In this document: in pieces, positions 23,369 through 29,030 of the stretch
Numbering within the stretch: position 1 is the stretch's first letter
Layout: each line of letters begins with the position of its first letter
DNA from: an uncultured bacterium
Lineage (GTDB): Bacteria; Actinomycetota; Coriobacteriia; Coriobacteriales; Eggerthellaceae
Assembly (NCBI GenBank): GCA_937890835.1
Contig: CALADF010000027.1
Coordinates: 1-29,030, forward strand
Length of the DNA: 29,030 bases
Direction: 5' to 3'
Made by a program: the position numbers and the translations under genes
The notes under the pieces: model-generated
What the model was told of the DNA's origin: nothing
Databases searched by the model: none
What the model saw: the letters and a program-made list of their open reading frames with translations, nothing else

Positions 23369-24409
23369 ATGGGAATGAAAGGCGTTGCGAGCTCCTCGCC
23401 GGAGAATCGCCTTCGCGACCGTTTTCTCGCAGCGGTTGTCACGTGCGCCGCAGCGTTGCTATCGTTTTTCCTCGTCGTCGCGCTTTCCGGCTGCTCTGCG
23501 GAAAACGAGAACACGGTCGTCATCTACTCGTGCGGCGAGGGCGAGCTCAACGAGTATATTCTCGGGGAGATGCACAAGGATCTGCCCGAATACGATATTC
23601 GTCTTCATTACGTTTCCACGGGCAATTGCGCCGCGCGATTGCAGACCGAGGGAACCGAAAGCGAGGCGGATATCGTATTTGGCCTTGAGGGCGGCTACAT
23701 GCGCCAGGTGCAAAGCGCTTTCGCGCCTCTCGATTACGATATGAGCGTGTTTGAACCCGATCTGCTCGACGGATCGGACACGTATCTGCCCTTCCGTCGT
23801 GAAAGCGCTTGCATCGCCGTGAACGCGGAGGAACTTAGAGCGCGCGGCCTTGACGTGCCCGCTTCCTACGACGATCTCTTGAAGCCCGAGTACAGAGGTC
23901 TTATCTGCATGCCCAATCCAAAGTCTTCGGGCACGGGTTACAACTTCCTCAAAAGCGTCATAAACGAGCGCGGGGAAGAGGCCGCGTTCGCTTACTTCGA
24001 CGCGCTCGCCGAGAACGTCTACCGGTTCACCTCGTCGGGCTCGGGCCCGGTGAACGCGCTCGTGCAAGGTGAGGCGCTCATCGGGCTGGGCCTCACGTAT
24101 CAGGCGGTTTCCGAGATCAACAAGGGCGTTCCCATCGAGATCGTCTATTTCGACGAAGGCCTTCCCTGGACGATGAACGGCGTCGCCGTCGTCGATGGGA
24201 AGCAGGACAAGCCCGGCGTCCGCGCGGTTATGGACTGGATGTACGAGAAGGGCATCATGCTCGACAAGCAGAAGTTCGCTCCCGATGCGGTGTTCGTCGG
24301 GCAGAGCGCGAAGGTTGAGAATTACCCCGAGAATCCCGTTTACGCGGACATGGCCGGTTTGTTCGACGTAGGGGAAAAGCAGCGCCTGCTGAAGATGTGG
24401 AAGTACTAG
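23369..24409 (+). CDS. ABC importer substrate-binding lipoprotein (AepX/iron-binding type)
   Basis: This 346-residue periplasm-type binding protein has a long N-terminal region with a hydrophobic helix (about 23-40) and a lipobox ending LSGC at 39-42, so Cys42 should be lipidated. The mature part begins TVVIYSCGEGELNEYI, like FutA/PhnS-type proteins, and has the ligand-site segment PNPKSSGTGYNF at about 184-195 and GEALIGLGLTYQAV. Such proteins bind ferric iron, 2-aminoethylphosphonate or similar anions; iron-binding members have a row of tyrosines, which I cannot place confidently here. The downstream nucleotidyltransferase argues for an aminophosphonate or related amine. It heads the operon. 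ATG at 23369 follows GGGGG; ATG at 23375 is an alternative. Confidence 0.85.
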   Translation: MGMKGVASSSPENRLRDRFLAAVVTCAAALLSFFLVVALSGCSAENENTVVIYSCGEGELNEYILGEMHKDLPEYDIRLHYVSTGNCAARLQTEGTESEADIVFGLEGGYMRQVQSAFAPLDYDMSVFEPDLLDGSDTYLPFRRESACIAVNAEELRARGLDVPASYDDLLKPEYRGLICMPNPKSSGTGYNFLKSVINERGEEAAFAYFDALAENVYRFTSSGSGPVNALVQGEALIGLGLTYQAVSEINKGVPIEIVYFDEGLPWTMNGVAVVDGKQDKPGVRAVMDWMYEKGIMLDKQKFAPDAVFVGQSAKVENYPENPVYADMAGLFDVGEKQRLLKMWKY

Positions 24410-24459
24410 GCGGATCCCGCGCGATTCTATGGGGGCGCCGGTTTCAAGGGAGGGTTCAC

Positions 24460-25221
24460 GTGTCTGATGACAAGCTCGTCGTGCGAGGGCTGAAGAAGGT
24501 CTTCGGCGGCAAAACCGTTCTGCACGACCTCGACTTCGAGGTGAGGGGAGGGGAGTTCCTTTCCATCTTGGGGCCCTCCGGCTGCGGTAAGACCACGACG
24601 CTGCGCATCCTCATGGGGCTTCTCGAGCCCGACGGGGGTTCTGTCGTGCTTGACGGTCGCGATATCACGCGAGCGCGGCCCGATAAGCGGAACATGGGCA
24701 TCGTGTTTCAGAACTATGCGCTGTTCGAGAACATGACCGTGCGCGGCAACGTCGAGTACGCGTTGAAGTTCCGCTCGGACCTCGCACCTCAGCGCGCGGA
24801 GATCGCGGAGAGGATCCTCGGCAAGCTGGGGATGGCCGACTTCCTCGACCGATCGGTGCGGCAGCTCTCGGGCGGGCAGCAGCAGCGCGTGAGCATCGCC
24901 CGCACGCTGGCCTTGAACCCCGAGATCGTCCTTTTCGACGAGCCGATGAGCGCGCTCGACGTGGAGACGCGCCTGTCGCTTCGCGCGGAGCTCAAGCGCA
25001 TCCAATCGGAGTTCGGCACCACCATGATCTACATCACGCACGATCAGGAGGAGGCGTTCGCGCTTTCCGATCGCATCATGGTGATGGGCGGGGGACGCAT
25101 CCATCAGCTTGACACGCCCGAACAGATCATTTCCGACCCGGCGGACGATTACGTCGCCGATTTCGTCGTGCGCAACCTCAAGGTGAAGATGGACTCCCTT
25201 GCGCGCTTCATGAGCAGGTAG
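24460..25221 (+). CDS. ABC importer ATPase (AepV-like)
   Basis: From GTG 24460, behind AAGGGAGGG at 24446-24453, this is a 253-residue importer ATPase: Walker A GPSGCGKT at 38-45, Q-loop in VFQNYALFENMTV, signature LSGGQQQR at 136-143, Walker B IVLFDEPMSALD at 156-167 and switch His in YITHDQEE at 191-198. It lacks the C-terminal TOBE/regulatory domain of MalK/PotA-type proteins (usual length about 350). The gene starts 50 bases after the binding protein and ends 4 bases before the permease. It powers uptake by the neighbouring double permease. Confidence 0.93.
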   Translation: MSDDKLVVRGLKKVFGGKTVLHDLDFEVRGGEFLSILGPSGCGKTTTLRILMGLLEPDGGSVVLDGRDITRARPDKRNMGIVFQNYALFENMTVRGNVEYALKFRSDLAPQRAEIAERILGKLGMADFLDRSVRQLSGGQQQRVSIARTLALNPEIVLFDEPMSALDVETRLSLRAELKRIQSEFGTTMIYITHDQEEAFALSDRIMVMGGGRIHQLDTPEQIISDPADDYVADFVVRNLKVKMDSLARFMSR

Positions 25222-25225
25222 CGGC

Positions 25226-26833
25226 ATGGGAAAGACCAGGTCCATCAACATCGTGCGCGTGTTGCTCGCGCTATTTTTCCTGTTCGCGGCCATATTGCCC
25301 CTCGTCGGTATGTTCGGGCGTTTGCTCGATCCGTCGTCGGTCGAGGTGTTCTCGTCCCCGCAGTTCGCGACCGCGTGCATCAATTCCATTGTCATCTCGC
25401 TGACGGCGACATTCATATCCTTGTGCTGCGCCATGGTGATGTCGTGGGTGCTGTGCCGTACGAGGATTCGCTTCAAAGGCGCCATCGCCGTGGTGATGAC
25501 GCTGCCCATGCTCATCCCGTCGCTGGCCCATGGCATGGGGCTGGTGTTTTTGCTGGGCAGCAACGGCGTTTTGACCAACGTGCTCGGCTTGAGCGATTCG
25601 TTTTCAATTTACGGTTTCCAGGGAATCGTCGCGGGTTCGGTGCTCTATTCCTTCCCTTCGGCTTTTCTGCTGCTCTACGACGTGCTTAAGTACGAGGACT
25701 ACTCCGCGTACGAGGCGGCGAACGTCTTGGGCATTCCGAAGTGGAGCCAGTTTCTCAACATCACGTTGCCGTATCTGCGCAAGCCGCTCATCTCGGCGGT
25801 CTTCGCCACGTTCACGCTCGTCATCACCGACTACGGCGTGCCTTTGATGGTGGGAGGCAAGACCGTGACGCTCTCCACGCTGATGTATCAGGAGGTCATC
25901 GGCCTTTTGAACTTCAACACGGGCGCCGCCATCGGGTTCGTGCTTTTGATACCCGCGGTCGCCGCGTTTCTCGTGGACGTGCTCAACCGTGACGCCGGGC
26001 GCATGTCGTTCGTCACGCGCCCCTTCGAGCTGCGTCCGAACAAGATGCGCGATGCGTTCGGCTACGTGGCGAGCGCGGTTGCCGCCATCGCCATCGTCTT
26101 GCCGCTCGCGTCGTTCGCGCTCGTGTCCTTCGTGCGCAAGTACCCGGTCGACATGTCCTTCACGCTCGACAACATCGGACGCTCGCTGAACCTCAACGTG
26201 GGCGATTATTGGCTCAATTCGATTTTCATCGCGGTGGCGGTTTCGGCGTTGGGCACCGTGCTCGCGTATTTCGCGGGCTACATCACGGCTCGCATGGGTG
26301 GTAGGTTCGCGCGTGCGCTGCACCTCGTCTGCATCACGACGCTCGCCATTCCGGGCATCGTGCTCGGCCTTTCCTATGTCGGATTCTTCAAAGGCACGTT
26401 CATCTACGGCACGTTCGCCCTGCTCATCCTGGTGAATCTCATCCACTTCTTCGCCTCGCCGTATCTGATGGCGTACAACTCCTTGGGTAAGGTGAACGCG
26501 AACCTCGAAGCGGTCGGCGCGACGCTCGGCATCGGGCGTATGAGCATGATCAAAGACGTCCTCATCCCGCAGACGACCGATACGGTGCTGGAGATGTTCT
26601 CGTACTTCTTCGTCAATTGCATGGTCACCATCTCCGCCGTCGCGTTCCTGTCGACGACGCTCGACATGCCGTTGGCGCTGCTCATCACCGATCTCGATAC
26701 GCAGCGCCTCACCGAGTGCGCCGCGTTCGTGTCGCTGGTCATTCTGGTCACGAACATCGCGGTGAAGTCGGCTCTGGCGGGGGTTAAAAAACTCGTTTCT
26801 CGCAAGCAAAGGTTGGAATACGCACATGAGTAA
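25226..26833 (+). CDS. ABC importer permease, two fused domains (AepW/FbpB-like)
   Basis: The 535-residue protein has about 12 predicted membrane helices in two halves, each with a MetI-like permease domain. EAA loops are visible at about 162-182 (YEAANVLGIPKWSQFLNITLP) and about 427-445 (LEAVGATLGIGRMSMIKDV). Two-domain permeases of this kind occur in ferric-iron (FbpB) and aminoethylphosphonate transporters. ATG 25226 follows the ATPase stop by 4 bases, and its end overlaps the next ATG by 8 bases. The importer and the HTH-nucleotidyltransferase are therefore almost certainly made from one message. Confidence 0.92.
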   Translation: MGKTRSINIVRVLLALFFLFAAILPLVGMFGRLLDPSSVEVFSSPQFATACINSIVISLTATFISLCCAMVMSWVLCRTRIRFKGAIAVVMTLPMLIPSLAHGMGLVFLLGSNGVLTNVLGLSDSFSIYGFQGIVAGSVLYSFPSAFLLLYDVLKYEDYSAYEAANVLGIPKWSQFLNITLPYLRKPLISAVFATFTLVITDYGVPLMVGGKTVTLSTLMYQEVIGLLNFNTGAAIGFVLLIPAVAAFLVDVLNRDAGRMSFVTRPFELRPNKMRDAFGYVASAVAAIAIVLPLASFALVSFVRKYPVDMSFTLDNIGRSLNLNVGDYWLNSIFIAVAVSALGTVLAYFAGYITARMGGRFARALHLVCITTLAIPGIVLGLSYVGFFKGTFIYGTFALLILVNLIHFFASPYLMAYNSLGKVNANLEAVGATLGIGRMSMIKDVLIPQTTDTVLEMFSYFFVNCMVTISAVAFLSTTLDMPLALLITDLDTQRLTECAAFVSLVILVTNIAVKSALAGVKKLVSRKQRLEYAHE

Positions 26834-27728
26834 GCAGTTGGAATATCGCGAGTTCAGGGTGCTCGAGCTTCTCGAGTCGCAAAAGGGCGAAGCGTTGACT
26901 CAGCGCGAGCTGGCGGCGGGGCTCTCGGTTTCGGTCGGGACGGTCAACCGCGTCGTCGCCGAGCTGGTGGAGCGGGGTCTTGTGGCGTCGGGCGCTATCA
27001 CCGGAGCGGGGGTTGCCGCGCTCGAGCCGTATCGGGTGCGGCGCGCCGTGTTCATCGCGGCGGGTTTCGGCTCGCGCATGGTGCCCATCACGCTCAACAC
27101 GCCGAAGCCGCTCGTTCGCGTCCACGGCAAGCGCATCATCGACTCGCTCCTCGATGCCGTCGTGGCGGCGGGAATCGAGGAGGTGTACGTGGTGCGGGGC
27201 TACCTCGGCGAGCAGTTCGATCAGCTGTTGAGGAAATACCCCATGATCAAATTCCTCGAGAACCCCCTGTACAACGAGGCGAACAACATCTCGAGCATCG
27301 TCGTGGCGAAGGATCTTCTGTCGAACGCTTACGTGATCGAGTCCGACCTGCTCCTATCCAACCCCGCTCTCCTGACGAAGTACCAATATCATTCGAACTA
27401 TTTGGGCATTTCGGTCAAGCGTAGCGACGATTGGTGCCTTTCCGCGAAAAAAGGCGTGGTGACGGGCGTTTCCGTCGGCGGGGAGAACTGTTGGCAGATG
27501 GTGGGCATTTCGTACTGGAACGCCGAGGACGGAAGTCGCCTCGCGAAGGACGTGCCCGCCGCGTTCGATATGCCCGGGGGAAAAGAGCGGTATTGGGACG
27601 AGGTTCCGCTTACGTACTTCGCCGACAACTACGAGGTTCACGTGCGTGAGTGCGAGGCGAGCGATATCGTTGAGATCGACACGTTCAAGGAGCTTCAAGC
27701 GATCGACAGCGCTTACGCGTGCTGCTAG
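26826..27728 (+). CDS. Winged-helix/LicC-like nucleotidyltransferase fusion
   Basis: The first 60-65 residues form a winged-helix DNA-binding domain (LTQRELAAGLSVSVGTVNRVVAELVERGLV at 24-53). From 74 on is a sugar/choline-phosphate-type nucleotidyltransferase: AAGFGSRM at 78-85, NTPKPLV at 91-97, YNEANNISSI at 149-158 (the Asn-rich LicC feature) and ESDLLL at 172-177 with the metal-binding Asp. LicC makes CDP-choline; relatives (PntC) make CMP-phosphonates. The position in the importer operon suggests it activates the imported compound and also senses it or its product to regulate the operon. The ATG at 26826 overlaps the permease end. No kinase domain is present, so a substrate already carrying phosphate or phosphonate is likely. 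Confidence 0.85.
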   Translation: MSKQLEYREFRVLELLESQKGEALTQRELAAGLSVSVGTVNRVVAELVERGLVASGAITGAGVAALEPYRVRRAVFIAAGFGSRMVPITLNTPKPLVRVHGKRIIDSLLDAVVAAGIEEVYVVRGYLGEQFDQLLRKYPMIKFLENPLYNEANNISSIVVAKDLLSNAYVIESDLLLSNPALLTKYQYHSNYLGISVKRSDDWCLSAKKGVVTGVSVGGENCWQMVGISYWNAEDGSRLAKDVPAAFDMPGGKERYWDEVPLTYFADNYEVHVRECEASDIVEIDTFKELQAIDSAYACC

Positions 27729-27780
27729 GAGCGTGTTCGCGCCTCGGTTACGCCTTGCGCACGCCGCAAGGTGCACGCTC
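27729..27780 (+). terminator. Nested hairpin after the importer operon (candidate terminator)
   Basis: GAGCGTG at 27729-27735 pairs with CACGCTC at 27774-27780, enclosing CCTTGCG (27753-27759) and CGCAAGG (27765-27771), which pair around a 5-base loop. It starts at the stop of the nucleotidyltransferase gene. The T-rich TTGATTTATTTG follows a few bases later but also serves as promoter sequence. Termination is plausible, not certain. Confidence 0.4.
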
Positions 27781-27782
27781 CC

Positions 27783-27810
27783 TTGATTTATTTGTTCAAA
27801 ACTTTACAAT
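27783..27810 (+). promoter_or_regulatory. Candidate promoter of the HTH-nucleotidyltransferase-kinase gene
   Basis: TTGATT at 27783-27788 and TACAAT at 27805-27810 are 16 bases apart and good hexamers. The start would be near 27817, leaving a leader of about 95 bases. Confidence 0.5.
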
Positions 27811-27829
27811 GATTTAACGTAGTTTGAAC
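27794..27829. promoter_or_regulatory. GTTCAAA...TTTGAAC dyad at the kinase-fusion promoter (candidate operator)
   Basis: GTTCAAA at 27794-27800 and TTTGAAC at 27823-27829 are perfect 7-bp inverted copies spanning 36 bases. The left arm is inside the promoter spacer and the right arm just after the expected start. The outer bases and the following AT match the dyad at 23211-23245 (35 bases). The same winged-helix regulator may bind both. Confidence 0.5.
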
Positions 27830-27834
27830 ATGTA

Positions 27835-27900
27835 GACCCCGTGACATTCGCTTCATGTCGCGGGGTCGAATAATGTCTCCTGAATGGGAGACGGGGGTCG
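27835..27900 (+). promoter_or_regulatory. Leader with two hairpins and a possible pairing switch at the ribosome-binding site
   Basis: Hairpin 1: GACCCCGTGACAT at 27835-27847 pairs with ATGTCGCGGGGTC at 27855-27867 (13 bp, one G-T wobble, 7-base loop). Hairpin 2: GTCTCC at 27875-27880 pairs with GGAGAC at 27887-27892. The sequence GGGGTC recurs at 27894-27899, next to the start codon, and could pair with GACCCC of hairpin 1, hiding the ribosome-binding region. This is an attenuation- or riboswitch-like layout inferred by hand; no known riboswitch class was recognised. Confidence 0.4.
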
Positions 27901-27910
27901 GGAAACATAT

Positions 27911-29030
27911 ATGAATCTTACGGGACTGGAGTTCAGGGCTCTTACCGCCCTGCTCGATGACAGCGTGCGCTCTCAGCGCGCCATCGCCGCTGCGGGGGAG
28001 ATGTCCCTCGGCTCGGCTAATCGTGCGTACCGCGATATGGTGGAGCGTGGATTCGCCGAAAATTTCAAGATCACGGACGCGGGCTTCGAAGCGCTCGCTC
28101 CCTACAAGGTGGAAAACGCCGTCATCATGGCGGCGGGCCTCTCTTCCCGCTTCGCTCCGATTTCATACGAGAAACCCAAGGGCGTCTTGCGCGTTCGCGG
28201 AGAGGTTCTCGTCGAACGCCAGATCGAGCAGTTGCGCGCCGCCGGCATCGAGGACATCACGGTGGTGGTCGGGTATAAAAAGGAGTACTTTTTCTACCTG
28301 GCGAGCAAGTACGGCGTTCGCATCGTGGTGAACCCCGAATACGGTCGTCGAAACAACAATTCATCGCTGATGGTGGTGCGTGAGATGCTCGGCAACACCT
28401 ACGTGTGCTCATCGGACGATTACTTCACCGAGAACCCCTTCGAGCCCTACGTTTACCGGGCGTATTACGCCGGGCAGTACCAGGAGGGCGCCACGAAGGA
28501 GTGGTGCATGCGCCTTGGCTCCAAAGACCGCATCGATGCTGTCACCATCGGCGGATCCGATGCCTGGTACATGATGGGGCATGTGTATTTCGACCGCGCG
28601 TTTTCGAAGCGGTTCGTCGAAATTCTCGAGAGGGAATACGACTTGCCTCAGACGGCGGATAAGCTGTGGGAGCAGATCTACATCGAGCATATCGATGAGC
28701 TCGACATGGTCTGCCGAAAATACGACTCCGGGATCATCCACGAGTTCGACTCCCTCGACGAGCTGCGTGAATTCGACCCCTTCTTCCTGGAAAACGTCGA
28801 TTCCGAGGTGTTTGAGAACATCGTATCGGTGCTCGGCTGCGAGAAGAGCGACGTTCATGACGTCTATCCCCTGAAGCAGGGCATCACCAACCTTTCGTGT
28901 CATTTTGCCGTGGGTGGCGAGGAGTACGTCTATCGGTATCCCGGCGTGGGAACCGAGCAGATGATCGATCGTTCGGGTAGCGTCCCGATTGTTGGTGTAA
29001 GAGATTCGCCCGGAGTCCTTAGTCGCGCCG
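27911..29030 (+). CDS. Winged-helix/LicC-like nucleotidyltransferase/LicA-like kinase fusion, cut by the right edge
   Basis: The frame from ATG 27911 stays open to the right edge (373 residues seen). Residues 1-60 are a winged-helix domain (SQRAIAAAGEMSLGSANRAYRDM), like that of the gene at 26826. Residues 68-290 are the nucleotidyltransferase: AAGLSSRF at 74-81, KPKGVLRV at 88-95, RRNNNSSL at 146-153, SSDDYF at 167-172. From about 300 an amine-kinase (LicA-like) begins: LKQGITNLSCHF at 321-332, VYRYPGVGTE at 340-349. It would phosphorylate choline, ethanolamine or similar and then activate it. After residue 354 (MIDR) the family pattern stops: the last about 19 codons (from 28973) do not match what I expect. 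The ribosome-binding site is weak and lies in the leader structure. Confidence 0.8.
   Translation, partial: MNLTGLEFRALTALLDDSVRSQRAIAAAGEMSLGSANRAYRDMVERGFAENFKITDAGFEALAPYKVENAVIMAAGLSSRFAPISYEKPKGVLRVRGEVLVERQIEQLRAAGIEDITVVVGYKKEYFFYLASKYGVRIVVNPEYGRRNNNSSLMVVREMLGNTYVCSSDDYFTENPFEPYVYRAYYAGQYQEGATKEWCMRLGSKDRIDAVTIGGSDAWYMMGHVYFDRAFSKRFVEILEREYDLPQTADKLWEQIYIEHIDELDMVCRKYDSGIIHEFDSLDELREFDPFFLENVDSEVFENIVSVLGCEKSDVHDVYPLKQGITNLSCHFAVGGEEYVYRYPGVGTEQMIDRSGSVPIVGVRDSPGVLSRA

Noticed and set aside
24427..26827. Long leftward frames opposite the importer ATPase and permease
   Set aside because: They are His/Arg/Glu-rich shadows of the intact ABC genes, which carry all expected motifs.
1..29030. 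CRISPR array, tRNA, rRNA, transposase or integrase
   Set aside because: No spaced direct repeats, cloverleaf-like elements or transposase/integrase-like frames were found by reading the sequence and the translated frames.

Overview
The window looks like a chromosomal segment or contig from a high-GC Gram-positive gut actinobacterium, most likely of the class Coriobacteriia (Eggerthellaceae-like). This is inferred from the GC-rich codon use of the central genes, frequent GTG starts, the DUF6541 and DUF2304 membrane proteins, and the mix of actinobacterial and Firmicutes-like families. No rRNA, tRNA or CRISPR array was seen, so the assignment rests on gene content only.

Layout. (1) 1-6427, rightward, visibly richer in AT: a Panacea/SocA-type protein whose 5' part seems to be in another frame, then a tight three-gene cassette of an AAA15 ATPase, an RloB-family protein split by a frameshift, and a 1254-residue YobI/KAP-type membrane P-loop NTPase. 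This looks like a phage-defence module of the AbiL type with an added NTPase. (2) 6536-8145, leftward: a Wzt/TagH ATPase and Wzm/TagG permease for polysaccharide export. (3) 8328-10730, leftward, accessory: a HigA-like HTH protein and an ImmA/IrrE protease (frameshift-split), a DUF4869 protein and an unknown P-loop protein. (4) 11067-13181, rightward: a DUF6541 membrane protein. (5) 13285-13966: a Phd-like/ParE-like toxin-antitoxin pair behind a promoter with a perfect 13-bp dyad. (6) 14050-20545, rightward: the surface-glycan cluster, with a GT2 glycosyltransferase, a DUF2304 protein, a GT4 enzyme, two LicD proteins, a flippase and a second GT4 enzyme. (7) 20542-22635, leftward: a second DUF6541 protein. 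(8) About 22780-23015: the remnant of a sulfatase/LTA-synthase-like gene. (9) 23369-27728, rightward: an ABC importer resembling 2-aminoethylphosphonate transporters (binding lipoprotein, ATPase, double permease) and an HTH-nucleotidyltransferase fusion. (10) 27911 to the right edge: an HTH-nucleotidyltransferase-kinase (LicC/LicA-like) fusion, cut by the edge.

How the parts fit: regions 6, 9 and 10 can be read as one pathway. The importer takes up a small amine phosphonate or a related compound. The two HTH-linked cytidylyltransferases activate it, one of them after phosphorylation by its own kinase domain. The two LicD proteins then transfer the phospho(no)-amine to a glycan built by the glycosyltransferases, which is moved by the flippase and/or the ABC exporter. 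The most interesting point is that both activating enzymes carry an N-terminal winged-helix domain, and that the two upstream regions share a GTTCRAA ... TYTGAACAT dyad of nearly equal spacing. This suggests enzymes that regulate their own supply genes.

Three accessory genes (Panacea, RloB, HigA-ImmA) carry apparent single-base frame breaks, while the 13-kb glycan and importer blocks are intact. The right edge leaves the expected kinase homology abruptly, so a contig-end artefact is possible.
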